Source: Crotophaga sulcirostris
Lineage: Eukaryota > Chordata > Aves > Cuculiformes > Crotophagidae
Assembly (NCBI GenBank): GCA_013397455.1
Contig: VYZB01000191.1
Coordinates: 1,166,624 to 1,230,623, forward strand
Length of the DNA: 64,000 bases
Reading direction: 5' to 3'
The notes below the pieces were generated by a model. The model was not told the DNA's origin, did no database searches, and was given only the letters and a program-made list of their open reading frames with translations. Position numbers and translations under genes: made by a program. Positions 1 through 14,580 of the stretch are shown one piece after another; positions within the stretch are counted from its first letter, which is position 1, and every line of letters begins with the position of its first letter.

Positions 1-3000
1 ATCCTCCATTAGGCAAAAGACCAGAACATGGCCTCTTCTCAAGAATAAATCCAATTGCTTTGGGTGCTGCCAGTATTTGGTATTTATTTAAATCTATGTT
101 TATCACCAGTATACAAATAAATACAAACTTATCTTCAGTGCATAGGCCTAATTTTTCTTCTGGCTGAATATGTTCTGTGCAACATTGGCGTAAGATGTTT
201 TGTAACCCTCCCTTCTTCTGTAGATTATCTTGTTGCTTTTAAATGGTCCCATGTTTGTTTTCAACCTAGTAGTTATCACTGCCCTGCAACAGATGGTCTA
301 AACCACTCTATCACTCTTACAAATGAGAGGTAGAACTCAGATGACACTTTTGTCTTCTCCTTGTTACTTACAACTCCTTGTCCTCAAGGAACCAGCAGAG
401 TTTCCACTGGTATTGGTTGAGATTGACCACAAGTAAAATTGGAAAAAAAATAGACAGGGGCTTGTGGTTTTAGTTTTTGTTCTGTCAATATAATGTCAGT
501 AGCCTCCAGCTTTTGAAACTGAATTTAATTGTGAATGCATAAGAGTAATTAGTCTTCAATATGACTGTTGTAGGCTATGATAATCAGCAAATCTATGCAA
601 TCACATGTATTTGCCAAAAATCACAGCAGAAGAAATTAGGAGCCTTTAAAATCATATTCTAGTAATGTTAAGGTTAGACACCCCAGATTTTAGCAGCACT
701 TTGGTGGATGGGTAAAGGCAAAATTCCTCCTATACCCTTTATAATCTCTTATGCCTAATCCTACAGGCTGAATTCCCTCAGCTTCCAGGTACTGCAAGGC
801 TTCCTCTTGCCCTGAATTTCACTAGTTGTCCTGTTATAGTCTTTTAAGGTAACGAAGCACATTGATTACTCAATTAGCTAATACACTGCCTTCTTTTTTC
901 TGTAATGAGTGTGCAACATCTCTGCTTTGCCTGCTTATGAAGTGTAGTAAGGCCACAGAGTTGGAAATAGATGTAATTTGTATTCCTGTTGTTCTCTGTG
1001 TCTTTCACTAAGTTCATAGCAGGAGAACAATGAAACAATGAAATTAGTCCTTTTTATTATCCATAAAGATGATTCTGTCATCACTTCCAGAGGCATTAGC
1101 AGCACTGGTTTTATCGTGACACAGTCCACCACATGCCAAGAAACCTAGAAACCCATCACTATGGTCTTGCTTTTGGTGCAATTACAAAACATTGTTTCTT
1201 TAAAAAAAATAAAGGATCAGAATTTCTTAAACTTCTTAATATGGAAGAACATATGAATTAATGTCAGCCAAGTAAGTTGATATACCTAAGATATTAACAG
1301 AGGGCAACACAGCTTAGGGTTTCGCTCAGGTAGAGGTTGTCCAAATAAGGGATGCTAGGATGCTACTTTTTAAGCACATCTTCACCTGCATGTCTTCTGG
1401 GCAGTGACTGCTGTATTGCTTCCTGTGGGTCTTAATGTAGCCATGCAGTCTCTGACTCCTTGGTCATCAGCAAAGACAAAATCAGAGCTCCGCAGCCTTC
1501 TGCTTCCAGTGTACAGCTACTTGATTTCATTGGTAGACACTACTGCAACGATTTTTAAAAACTGATTGCAAACCTGCAACTGACTGAAATCCTTTGTGAG
1601 CATCTATGTCCAAAAACATCCATGCAGAATTACACAGATTGCTGTTAAAATGAGCACAACCTCCAGCAAGACAATGCTGTTCTTCATCTCCTTCATTCCC
1701 CATTGCTGGTGAGGTGACCCAGTAAATCCTGTTCTGGACCAGCGCTAAAGGTGTTCTGAGAGAGGAGGGGATTTTGATGTTAGCACTGCCTGAATCCTTC
1801 CAGTGCTCCCAGCTCTTGGGCCCCAGGGCTTTCAGATCAAAGCCATGCATTACTTGCAGAGAACAGAACGGTATGCCAAAAAGAAAAATGAAAGTCTGCC
1901 AAAAAGAAAGTTCATTGAACACTTGGGGTGTGTATTAGAACCTTTGGTTCTCACTGGAATCAGCTCTAGAATCAGCTCAGTAGCCCATGCAGACCTGTTT
2001 GCCATGGGAGTTCCTGTCCCCCCTAGGTTTTCCCAGTGCTCCTACAGCCTGGTCTTAAAGCAGGGATTCACTTCCCAGCCCAGAAAGGGAGTTAGCTTCT
2101 GATCCTGATGAAATGTAGACACAGAATAGCAGAGATCTCCCCTGAGCACTTTATTTCACTTAGGTTTAAAAACTAATAGTGTTGAGATAAACTGTGAGTG
2201 ATGATTGCTAAAACTTCCCTGCAGAATTAAGATTGTTAACTTGGAGTGACCAAAAGAGAAATTTTTTTGCCCCTTCTCTTACTGCATCGCAATAAGCCTT
2301 TTGTGCCACTTGTGTTGTTCCTCTCCTCCAGATTTTCAGATAACGTGGGTTTTTATTGGTTTGTGATGTTTTGAATCCCCATCATGATGCTGGTACTTCC
2401 CAGCAGGTTGTCAGAAGCACCCAGTTCATTTCATGAATCTTTACGTTTGCGCCAGTGCCATTAGCAAAAATTTAAGAGTGCTTCATCCTAAGAATTGTGC
2501 TTTGGGAGTTCCACCACTAACTTTCCTTTTCTTTTCCTATTACCATCTTAGTCAGTTTCTGAGCAAATTTATGATTCTTACACTAATGCTGATCTCTTCC
2601 AGCTTAACTCTTTCTCACACTGAACCATATGAAGATTATCTTAAATTGAGTTAAGTGAAATCTAGGACATTTAATTTGTCTTGGATATCAGCAACTACTA
2701 TACAAACCCCCAAAATATAAGGATAGTTTGGCATTACCAATTCTGGCAAAGATAATGTATTTCCATGATATTTTCTATATACTTCTCTCTCTTTCACTTT
2801 TAATTCCTTTAGGATTCTCTCTGAAGTCTTGCATTCTATTAATGGGTCTGGGTGATATTATAACTTCCTCATAATTATAGATATTCAATTAATTGATCTT
2901 TTATGTGTGGCACGTCTCACTGGACTGGTTCACTGAAAAGCCTTCATGGGGAAATTCCAGTCTCTTCTTTTGCATATGTGGAGTTGTAGTGATTTGGCTT

Positions 3001-6000
3001 CCAATTCCATGTTCTAATTCTATCTGTCTCCCTTCCTCTGCTGGTGTCAACGAGACACAAATTTGGCCTTTTGTTGGAAGCAGCAAGCGACAGCATGTAC
3101 ACAAAGCTGGGAATGCGGAGAGGGGCAGATGGAATTTCAGAGGCTGTTTTGATAATTTGTCCTTACACATTTGTCCTAGAACGCACGAGGCATAACAGTA
3201 AGTGAAAGAAGGGAAAATGAATCATATTACTAATGGACACTTTGTCTCCTATATGCTCTCCAATGAGGGGGTCCCACATGGGCTGTTGTCTTTGTAAAAT
3301 TCAAGCCCCGATGTGGCACTGTATGTATTTCTCTCTATAATGTGAGTTTACCTGCTGCATTTGACTTATAGAAACTACTTGTGAGTTTCATTGAGTATTT
3401 TCTGAATCATCTTCATAGTCAACAGCATTCCTTATCAATTCTCTTCTGCAATACCTTGCACTAACAAGGAAAAGTGAAGCTTTAATTGGTTATATTAAAG
3501 CTTCTGTATTTTGTATCTTATATTTATTGCAGTTATCATAACTTCAAAATACCTTTTCCCTTATCACTCCAAATATGAGTTGGCATTTGATAGTATATGT
3601 ATTTTGGCACAGATGAGAGCAAGTTAACAGGCTGATGGCATTTTAATTATTTTATTGAGATGGCATTGGCCCAGAACGCTTGTTGGAATTTGCAAATGTG
3701 CGTTGATTTATATTTTATTTTGTAAACCAGGCCCAAGAGACTGACTAATTAGAAACATGACTCAAAGCTATAAGGGGTACTTATTGATTCAGATCATGAA
3801 AAGACAGGAATGATCAAAAGCAAACATCTATTCCCCTCTTCATCAGAGTTCAGGAGGTTAAGTGCTATTTGTCTCAAATCCCTGGCATTATCTCTATCTG
3901 TGTAATAGAGAAGACAATTAACATCTATATCTATTCAATTTTAGTACCTACTGTATTGTTTAGAAGGGTGTGCTTTTCAACGCACAATTATCAACTTCTT
4001 TCATCAGCTGATATTTTTCTTTTTCTCCCCTTAATTTATATTTTTCATTCTATTTATTTAAAATTTGAAATATATGGCTTCATTTTAGAAGAAATAATAA
4101 AATTGGTTAAATATACAGGTTTTGTGCTGCAAATCTAATTTGCATACCATGGCAACATATAACAACTTCATTAGTTACTTGGGACCAATTTTAAATAACA
4201 TCGACAATTCTGTGTTGCCATAATGCAGAAAAAATGCTAAAATGTTAATGCATTCATGGGGTAGTCACAGAAAATGCAAAGCAGAAGTGTTTTATACTGT
4301 CTGTGCTGCTCCAGGTCTCCACTGGAGCCTGGCTTCAGGACTGAAAAGGAAGGCAATGTGTATGTTGAAAACAGACGGAGAATTCAAACTCCTCCTGAAT
4401 GCATCTGAGAGATATTTTGTTTTCTGGAGAAGACAGCAAGCAGCATCGATACTTGTCTCCTTCTTTCCCATGACCTGCCGGGGGAACCAGTTTTGAGCTG
4501 ATCTGGGTATATTCTTCTGTGCACTGCAGAGGTATGTTGTGTTGTCGTGACTGTCTCAGATTTTTAGGCACTGACTTTTTCACACCGAAGAGCCTGATGT
4601 TAGGAGTGTAAGGAATTTTTAGTATGTAAAGAAACACAGATAAATGACAGGGTCTTTTGAGCACTGTTCTGTCACTCTACCTGTGTCATCTCACAGTGGC
4701 ACTCACACAAAGCAGAGTTAATTGCATTAGCACTGGGGTACAGCGAGATGCATGTTGGAGCTGGGCTTTGGAAGCAGTGCTCTCAGTCCTATGCCTGCTG
4801 CAACCGCCTGTGCCAAAGCATTCATTACTATGAGCTGGAAATATTCACACCCTCCCACACACAAGGACTGGATTGAGAAAGTTGCATATTGCAGAGTTAC
4901 TGAAATATTAAATAGAAAAACAAAGGATGTCTCGTACCAGAGAGTAACTGATTCAGGTTTAGCGATGTTAATGGGAGGCAGGACTTTCCATTCCAGATCA
5001 ATGGGGTTCAGGTAATGACTGTCACCAAATCACTGTAATTTCTCAGCATCAGAGTAAAAGTGGATTAATATTCCTGGTGCAGACCCTGCAAGAGAAAAGA
5101 AAAGGAGTTTTCTATACTGACAACATTCAGAGCCTCAAGTGTGAGACCAAGCACCTTCAGCTTTCCTTGCCAGCACAGGGACCTGGAGGTGCTTGGCATC
5201 TGATGCAGTTGTGCTCTCTGTGCTGCATTTCACTCTCTTCCTCACGGGTGAGAGTTTCAGGTTGGGTCTGATGGCAGTCACAGGTTATCAGGCAAAACCC
5301 TGTGGGGTGCCTGCTCAAGTTGTTTCTGCCCAGTGAGTGACCCATGTGGAACAGGAGTGGGAGCTGAGGCTGAGGACATGGTGCTGTGGAATGGTCCACA
5401 GATTACAAGTTAAAAGGCTTCTGCCTGCCCCTAGTTACCGCATACCAACTTGCGATCAGCCATGCCAAAGGTTAAGTCAAGTCAACTCCAGTTTGCTCTG
5501 ACCCAGCCTTTTGCATGGCAGTGATGTAAACTGCACGTACACAAGAATCTATTTACAACAAAAAGAAAATAAATATCTGAAGACAGCTTTTAAAAAATAG
5601 GCTCCTATAACCAAATCTGATTTAGAGGGCAGCCTACGAGACAGCTGATTTAGTTGAGCTAATCTAGCAATCATTTCCAGGAAAGAAGTGTTTGTGAATG
5701 AGGTATTTTAAAAAAGCTCTCTTCCAGTGGAAAAAAATGGAGAATCACTGCTTGAAGCTTTGTCAAGCAGAAATCTGATTTACAAAGGACTTTAAAAAGA
5801 TATTGTTGTGCGGCTAGAATGGTATGTCGGAATCATGTAACTAAATGTAGATATCTGAGCTGGTCAGCTTGGCTATAAAAAGACAGTTGACAAGATAAGT
5901 AAGGTATAATACAAGAGTCCTCTCTCCCCAAAGGTGTCCAAATTAGATGAATCTTAGTGCTAAAAACACTTTTCTCACCAGAAAGGACGCTCCCAGTGGC

Positions 6001-8900
6001 TAGCTCAGACATGGATCACTGCATTATAAATGTATAAAGTTAAGTGAACAAACCCACCCAATACGACAAATATTTCTTCTTTCTCAAACATTCTTACTAT
6101 TGCTTTTGTTCCATGAAATATTTGAACTGCTGTGACCTTGCCTCCTTATTCCTACTATTTTGTTCTATACCAAATTCATTTCTTTGGGCTGCAAAGGCTG
6201 CAAAGAGGACATTGTTCTTTGTCTGACATACCTACTTACTGCAAAGTACTGTGTACACTGCTGTATAAATAACATCTCAGAAAAAAAAAATGAATAATTG
6301 AAAAGGATGGAAAACTTTGTTCAGTTGACTGAAATGATCTAGTAGAAGCTATATGAGAACAGAGTCTGCTGGGACAAAATTTCCTAAGCATACTTCTTAA
6401 GAATTAATTTTGACCATTCTGAACAGAATTCTGTACAGATACAAGCAAGTCAACGTATAACTTTGGGGAAGACAAGTGGTCAGCAACAAGCCAACATGCT
6501 CCATGGCTGGATTTAAGCTTGTTGATGTCTTTTTCTAAAAGTCTTTCATAGCTGGAATTTCCAATAAAAGAACAGTTTTTTAACCTGATAGGAGGAAGAA
6601 GCCCCTGTTTCCTAGCGGACCAAAGGGTTTTATTTTCCATTTAGGTTGTGAAGTGTTCAGCAGCCACCCTTCTACACTGGGCTGTTTTCACTTTTCTTGA
6701 GTGGTCCTGCTGAGCCTGCCTCCATTTCTGTAGGTTAGCACTTACTCTCCTACCTGCTTTGGCACAAAGACCCCACAAGGGTTTTCCAGGAAAATGCTCT
6801 GAGACTGGGTGAAGGGCTAGCCAGGTTCAATTTACATGACATTAGATGAGGGATTAGTGGTGAAGCAAATGAGCTTATTGAGAGGTGGATGACTCTAATA
6901 TTACTTTAGATTTCTTTTCCAGTCATGAACTCAAATCAACTAATTTTTCTTTCCCTTTGTGTCCTGCTAAAGGTTTTGGTACAGTAATGAGATATCCTTT
7001 GGGCTTTTTCACTTGTCTTATTTAGATGAAAAACTTGGTGTGCTTTTTATTGTGTACCTTTCCATTACCTCATACAATGAGACTCTCCGGGGTACTGTTA
7101 ATACTGTCAATAATTCCCTTAAAAATTTAATTTTTCCTTCAAGAACTTTGAGAAAATAATTTTCATCTTTAAGTGATTTGGGGGAATAATTGATGTGGAG
7201 AGTGCATGTTACAACTATTCTTTAGTGTAAACTAGAGCCACATGTGGGGAAAACTGTAAGATGGAATTCTTCAATTTCCAAAACATACTGTTAAACACAA
7301 AAAGAATTAAAGGACATCTCCAGTGTAATAGACATCTTCAATTACTGTGCAGTGACCGTACTGAGCTGAATACACACTATCAAAAAAATCATACACCAAA
7401 CCTGCTTTTGAAAAACTACCACCATTGAGCAGGGTAGAGAGCTGAGGGACTGCAGGACCTGTGCAGAAGATGGGACATGGAAACATAATTTTTAATTAAG
7501 CAAACAATTGCCTGTACCTAGTAGTACCAACTGTGTATAACGTAATGATTTTGTCTCTGAAAATTCCCACCTTTGGTACTAGCAGAGGTGGGGACCACAC
7601 AGCATGAATGCACTTGCTTGGGACATATTTAATCTGACTTTAAATCAGCCTTTCAAATAACCATAGTACTGGAGCTGTTGCAATACAAAATTCATGGGGA
7701 GTTGGCAGCCTAAAGACCTATTTAGAGTCCATACAAATGTATACAGGCTGTGTGGAGGTCCATGCTATATGACCTTTGTGTTACACAGATCAAAGCTGAC
7801 ACAAATGTACCTATACCTGCAGCAGTTGTGCTGTTGACTCAGAGCACACCATGGTATGCACTGATTCCAGGCTATGCTCCCCACAGCTAGCAGACTGTAT
7901 TCTGAGAGTTACAGCATATCTAATTGCCTCCCATAATTAAGATTTTAGCTGATGTATATGAAGCTGGGTGGAGATTTATATGTGCTTAAGATGTTTTCTG
8001 GCTTAAGGCTTTCTTGTTCTTCGGATATAGACTGTGGTTTAATCTCAGAGACTGAGAAAATAAATGCTTTGCTCATGAGAGAGACACAGAAAGAGTAAAA
8101 GTGTTTTTGGAGGAGTTGCTTGAAAACCTAAGTGAGAGCTCAGCAGCAGAAGCTGTTGGCAAGGAGCAGTAAATTGCACTGGGAGGAAATACAAGAGGTC
8201 AAACTGAGAAGAAGAGGACCTTGCATGTTGCAAACTGCAGCGAACCTTAAAAGTGACAAAGAAGTTAACACTGAAAAAAGAGAGATCTGCTTATGGGGAA
8301 TTTTTATTTTCCTTGTCAAGAGGAGTGCATGAAAACATGCTTCATTCAAGATGAGACTTTAAACAAGCAGCAGGTCCAAGAGCTTTGCAAGGAGACGAGT
8401 ATTAATTATCAAACAATGATTACAGAAACCTCAAGGACTGACCGAAGCGAGTGTCAATTCAGCACACACAGGTGGGACCTCGTAGTAAGTGGCAGAGATG
8501 GTGGGCCTGCAAACAGCAGAAGACAGCCCAGGCCCGAGGCCCACACGTGCCTGGGTTAGAAGTGACCAGGCAGGGGCCCGGCAGAGAAGAGCAAGCCAAC
8601 AAAGCAACAAGGGCTTAAAATGAGGAGCAGAGCCTGCCCCTTTAGAGAGACCGAGTAGTAGTGTACTGAGTAACTGGCAAATGCAGACTTTCAGCCTCCC
8701 CCTCTTGTGAATGCGCTTACCCCTGTGGATAACCCCATTTTATCATCTTCATATGTTTGTGTAATTTTTGTCTCACAGACAGACAGGGTGTTAGCGAGGC
8801 AAATGCTTCCCTGAGAAGTAGCATCTTCTGTATGCCCATATCAGTACTGTCTTTTTTTAGGTCTAGAGCTGAACATTTTATTTTGTTTGAAATAATCACT
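1..8900. other. unique AT-rich non-coding DNA
   Basis: No gene is supported here. All frames are broken often. The longest open frames (for example 131 codons on the minus strand at 1527-1922 and 109 codons at 4335-4664) show no domain, no splice context and no codon structure that I recognise, so I treat them as chance. No CR1 3' end, LTR, tRNA or microsatellite of note was seen. A segment around 8100-8700 is somewhat purine-rich but also carries no recognisable gene. Confidence 0.6.
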
Positions 8901-8927
8901 TCTTTTTTTTCTTTTTTTTTTTTTTTT
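8901..8927. repeat. T-rich homopolymer tract
   Basis: A 27-bp tract of T interrupted only by two C bases. It is a simple low-complexity run with no A-tailed retrocopy visible beside it on the minus strand. Such tracts are common slippage products and need no function. Confidence 0.9.
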
Positions 8928-11384
8928 ATAATCTTTTCTGGTTTTGCATTGAGTATAGTATTTGTGGGGGTGGGACTAAAATAGAATTTTCTTTTGTTCT
9001 AGTGAATGGTATTTTCTGTAATTATTTTCTGCCCATGGATGTCTTGCTGCTAACAGTCAGACTCAGCTCTTCTGTATTCACTGTAAGCTGGACCATGAGA
9101 TCACACCACTCATAAAACCCTTAAACTTTTGCAGACTGTGCTGGTTGCCGCTCTACATTAGATCTTAAATTTTAGCTTCTCACTGCTTGTTAACCCTTAA
9201 GAAATATATATGTCTATTTAAATTATATCTTTCATATACTTTTTAACCATTCATAAGGAACTAAGAGAACCGATATAAATTTGTAGATTATCTATTACTG
9301 TAAAAATTGTATAGGATGTTTCCTGCTCGTAAAAACACATGAATTCCCTCTCCAATTAAAAATCCACACATTTACATACAAAACGCAGTCAGCAAGAGAA
9401 AGTGTTTGGGAAAAATCTGCCCAGGATCAGACTACCACAGCCCTCTGCCCTCCCATTTATCTACTTAGGGTTCCCCTATGGCCCTGGTTAAAAGTGCAGA
9501 GCCCAGGAGGCCAGTTGGATGGGTTTCTTTTGTCATGTGGTTCTCAGAATGATGCATTGAGCTCTGGGGGCCCGCTACTGCTGACCCCTCAAAGCATTCC
9601 TGGGGGAAGAGGGGCAAGAAAAATTACTCCTGGGGGAGTAACTGGTCTCATTGGCCATCTGCTCCTCTGCACTTTCCAGCCATGGGGAAAAGTGCCATGT
9701 CATGTCTCAGTGCAAGGCAACATCTCCTGAGCTCTAATTACTCCAAAAGGCACATTCCGCCTTGCTGCCCGTAACTCCCCCTATACAAAGAAAATACATT
9801 TATTTAGGTAGGTAGAAAAATTAAACATGCAATAAAGACAGGCCAGGCATACTTTTGATTTTCTCTAATATTCTTGCAATAAATAGATATCAGCAAAATA
9901 TGAAATCCAGTGCCTTTTGAAAGGTTATGGCTATTCACTGGTGTTTATTTTAACTCTTAATTCTAAGTCTGTAGAGACTTAGTCACTCTTGACCTAGAAG
10001 TTGCACTAGAGTTCTTACGAGAAAATAAACTCAAAATCTTGCAGCTATGAAAAGTTAGGTGCTTATGGGGAATATTATTACTGCTACATTTTATATAGCT
10101 GTTTCATCATGTTCCTTATATTGGCAAGTGATCCCCCAAAGACTTCTCTCATGCCAAAGCACCTCAAGTGTGTTGGGAGGTCAGTCTGACCTTGCTGAAC
10201 TGCCTGCTAGCAATTTTTCTTGCCAAGAACAAGGTAATCAGCATCTGGAGGTACCTCTTTCACAACTGCAAGAAGATATGGTAATAACTATATAGCCTGT
10301 TGTTAAAGGTGAGAAGTAGGTGGATCACACTGATAGGTCACTGAAATAACGTATCAGTATTTAATCTGATTTGGGTACCTCTCTCTGGCACTGTAGTGTT
10401 TTAGATAGGCATATGTCCTCCAAGCAGTCATTGTGTACTACAGACTGACCACGGTAAGACTGTAAGACTTATGACCCCTCCTGTGGACTCAGGTCTGTTG
10501 GCTTCAGCAGCAGTTTCAATGCATGCAAAGGGCAGTGGGTGATTCCTGTTTGTAAATAACAAAGACTTCCTAGATCCTAGACTGGACAAAGGTGGTGCCA
10601 CAGTTCACGAACAGAGAGAGTTGTCTAGCGAAATCTGGACCTCCATAGGCTGTAAATGATTCTGAATATTGCCCTCTTCAACACATGGCATTATCCATAT
10701 ATGGAAGAAGTAATTAAAACATCGTACAAACAGATGAACTGGGAATGTTAAATGATGACAAATTGAAAGTTAAGTGCTAGTAGGAATATTGGAGGATGTT
10801 ACTAACTAGCTTAAATGGCAAAAGTTTTCATGTATGATATGATGCCAGACTGAGTGGGTGACAACAGAGGTCCAAATGCCAGCAGAAATTATTAATGTTA
10901 ATATTGCCTCAAAAAGTACTTACCAAACATTTAAAGTCATGTTTTCACATTCCCCACTTAACTGTAATCCATCCCGATTCGTTTTCATTTCGGATAAATT
11001 GGCAGATAAAATGGATGGTTTTCTGCAGTATTGGATGTTTTCCTTTCCTGTCTGATGGCCTCCATAGCTACAGAGCAGATATCCTTTCAATACAGTTAAT
11101 CTGTCTCACTATATATATACCTGTTTTTCAGCTGGGAAAGATGATGGAGTGATCCTAGGCTAGACTGAATGTCTTGCTGTTGGCAGTGGACAATTGCATG
11201 TGCAATACAAGCGTTTCTCTTGTCTCCAGTTTCACTGGGAGTCGACAGTGCCTAAGTTACCTCAGAGTAGTTGATCACACAGGAGGTTGGAGTCAGGTTT
11301 GGAAGCAACATCTAGACCTTATGAGTCCGTTGGCCTCCCAGAGACCTGTACTACCTCACACCCTCTCAAAACAGCTGTTTCTTC
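8928..11384. other. unique non-coding DNA
   Basis: No gene, repeat end or RNA gene recognised. The part around 9430-9760 is richer in G and C and holds short chance frames. The rest is AT-rich. The short frames at 10059-10295 and 10858-11152 lack any feature of a real protein. Confidence 0.55.
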
Positions 11385-12110
11385 CCTACCATACCATGCA
11401 GAATGGTTCAGGTTGGAGGGGATCGTGGAGGTCACATTTTACAGTGCCTGGGTCAAAGCAGGACTAACTTCAAAGCTAGATCAGGTTGTTTGACCGCTCA
11501 GTTGCATTTGCAGTTCCAAGGATGGAAATGCCAGAAAGTCTCTGGGTAGCTCATTTCAGGATTTTACTCTCACTCTGAAGACACTTCTCCTTACATCTTG
11601 TCAAATATATCTTGCTGCAAGTTGTGTCCATTTTCTCTTGTCATTTCACAGTTCATCTCTGGCAAGAGACTGGTTCCATCTTCTCTATATCCACCCACGA
11701 GGTAGTTGAACATGACAATAAGATCTTCCCTTAGCCTTCTTATCTTCAAACTAAACAAATTCTTCCAGTTTCTTTACATATTTACACTTCTGATTTGTGC
11801 TCCCACCTTGTAATCTTCTTGATGTTTCTCCTGTGGAGTGTCTAGTTTGTTAATACCTTTACTGTACTGGGGAACCCAAATCCATACACAGCACACCAGA
11901 TGTGGTCTCACAAGTGCCAGACAGCGGGCCATAAGTACATCCCTTGATCTGCTGGCTGCACTGTTCACATGCAGCCCAGCACATGGCTGCCCTTCCCTGC
12001 CACGAGAGCCCCGGGCAGACTCTGACTCAGCTGTCTCTCCACTACCCCTCACAGTTTGCTCCAGCCTGTGCTGTTATATGGGGTCATTTCAGTTATTTGT
12101 GAGCTAGCTC
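11385..12110 (-). mobile_element. CR1 LINE fragment, antisense, about 725 bp
   Basis: The plus strand reads as the reverse complement of a CR1 3' region. It opens near 11400 with the complement of the CR1 tail (GAATGGTTCAGGTTGGAGG). It passes the usual short-sentence landmarks (GATCAGGTTGTTTGACC, then CAAGGATGGAAATGCC and a region matching 'lead to failure of TCTGGGTAGC'). It then runs on to the upstream CR1 landmarks near 11890-11990 (CCAGATGTGGTCTCACAAG, GATCTGCTGGCTGCACTG, GCAGCCCAGCACATGGCTG). A final match near 12059-12080 (CCAGCCTGTGCTGTTATATG) extends it to about 12110. CR1 is a non-LTR retrotransposon that usually leaves 5'-truncated copies. This is the longest clearly aligned copy in the window, and its substitutions and indels suggest moderate to old age. 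The reading frame is destroyed. Boundaries are good to roughly 20 bp. Confidence 0.9.
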
Positions 12111-12398
12111 AGGTACCAGCTCACATTTACACAAACAAATTTATGCAAAGAGATTTTATTCAAAAGGCAGACCATATCTGCCATTTGTGTAAATGGCATG
12201 TTAAGCTGGTTGTAGTACCTCTCCCACCGTACATTATAAGATATGCAGTGTAGTTCACAACTTTCTATTTAACGATGGAGTTATGAGATGGAACCCTCCT
12301 TTACAAAGATGGACAATGACTACCTACAGTATAGACAAGGTTTAGACTTATCTGTTAAACCAGGTTCACAGGCTTTCGCTGGTGAAATGAACACATTT

Positions 12399-12413
12399 GG
12401 GGGGGGGGGGGGG
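12399..12413. repeat. poly-G run (15 bp)
   Basis: Fifteen consecutive G bases on the plus strand. Long G homopolymers are rare compared with poly-A or poly-T runs and are prone to length error in assemblies. The exact length should not be trusted. Confidence 0.95.
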
Positions 12414-14580
12414 AACTGAAAAAAAATAGAGATCATATGGACTATGAAGTCCCCTTCTGTTCTGATCATCATGGCAACATCCAGGCAGGAGATCACATTA
12501 CCCCTGTCTCCATCACGGAGCAGTACAGGGCACGAGGCAGCAGTGAGGCAGCATCACCATCACAGCAATGGAGCAGCATCTTTGCAACATGATACCCCCC
12601 CCATGCTGTGGTCCAAGGTTCTGTGCTGTTGGGTGGCAGAAAGCAAGTCTGGGGCTCTCCATGACCTCCTCATGGAGCAAATAGATCAAAGGCAGTGGTA
12701 CGCTGTCAGGCAGGAAATATCTGTTCTTGAGAAATTAAAACAAGAAGAAACCTTACGGTCTGAAGAGTGCTGAGGGAAGCCCTGGTCCAGAACTGTGTGG
12801 GACAGGGCTTATGTGTGCAGATTGATGTTTCATGACAAGGATCATGAATTGCTTTTTAAGGAGTAAATCAAATCTTGCCAGCTTGGTAGACAATGTTTTT
12901 ACAATGAGTTGAAAGCAGATCAAATATTAGACTATCCTATAATTTCTCTGCCAGTTGCTGCAGTTTTATAGTCTTTTATTTCTGGGTTGGATTTTTTTTC
13001 TATTTTAGTTTGGGAGCCCGTATGTGCATTTCTGCAACTGAAGTGAGTGGCAGATGACTGGCTAAATTCCTTTCAGAGTGTGCTCCCGGAGACACAGTGT
13101 CAATAAAGTGAAACATGCAGGATTATAATTATCTGCAATCTGTCTAATATAATAATAATTTAATATGGTTAGGCACAGAGGGTCAGCTCTTTAGTTCAAA
13201 TTAGCACGTCTCCATTGAATTGAATGGATCTCTGCCAGTTTTCAGCAGCTGAAGAGCTAGATCAGTATTTTCAAGCAAGTTGTGATTTCAAATAGACAGT
13301 TCACCTTAAGAAGTGTGCTCACCAATGGTACACTCACACTTCATCACAGCAGAAGAAATGTCATTCTCTGTAGAGTGATTTGTTACTTCTTTCAGTACAG
13401 CAGTCTGGAAGCGTGTGTGAACTTGCTGTGGTGTTGAAAGAGGCATTTGCCAGTGCCAGAAGGTGAACGCTGATCTTTACCATCAGCAAGACACTAAGTG
13501 AGGTACAATTTAGTAGAGTGAATTAGTATAACAAGGCAAAATGTCTTCTTTCCCATGAATGCAGAAGGGTTTTTTGATTCCCAGAACACAACCGGCGTTG
13601 ACTGGATGACATGACATTAAAACTGCTGACACTCTTAGAGACAGGCTGCTTGTTTACAGTGAATTGAAATTCAGATCCATATTGCCTGAGCAGGTCTGGC
13701 TGCAGACAATTTTGTATTGTTTTCCTTTCCCTGCACCATTTCTCCAACAATGTTTTCCCCCAAGAAGAACTGGCTTCTGCTAACCACACAAAATATGTCT
13801 GTACAGCAGATTTTGAAGCATGTGCTGGTTCCAGGGCTTTATGGTTTTTATGATCCATTAAAAACTTCATGGTTTTACTTTCTATATTTTCAGAAATAGA
13901 TCTCTTAACAGACTGATCATCTAAAGAGACCAGTGGGCTGTAAGTTAGTTTGGGCCAAGATGAAGCCTCACAACTCCACCTCCTGGCTATTGGAAGCTGA
14001 ACAGAAGATTCTTTTGATGTTGCTGTGGTCAGGATTTGTGGTTAAAGGCACTGAAGCTAGTTTGGAGAGAAATGCCTGAGCCAAGACACTTGCTGTTTTA
14101 CTGATTTGTTCTCAAAGTATACTTGATTATTGAACTTCACAACCCTGTGCTACTCAAATGACATAAGACTGGAAAGACAGCAACTGGTTTTGAAATGGGC
14201 CCAAGATAATTAAACACTCTTAGAAACTTTGTCCTTTTCCTGCAACTGATGAAAATGGAAGATAATGCTGAGTCAGTATGAATTGAAGATTTGTATGATT
14301 TAAGGCTTTTTTCATATTGGAGCTTCGCACACTAGTTGCTGCTGTGGGAAATATGGTATTAATTCCACCATCCAAACAAATAGAACTTATTCATGCAAGC
14401 ACAGCCTCAGAAAAGCCTTTAAAGCACTGCCTCAATGTGTAAAGCATGCTGTGCAAGTCCTTATGATAATATGCACCAGTCAGTGGAGACCATTTCTCTT
14501 TTTGGACTTTGTGTACAGGACACTGAAGATGGGACAAGCTCTCTTACAACTAGTCTGTTTGCGTATGGCTACAGAATACA

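Noticed and set aside
1527..1922. 131-codon minus-strand frame with several cysteines
   Set aside because: No domain, no splice or promoter context, and similar frames occur elsewhere by chance.
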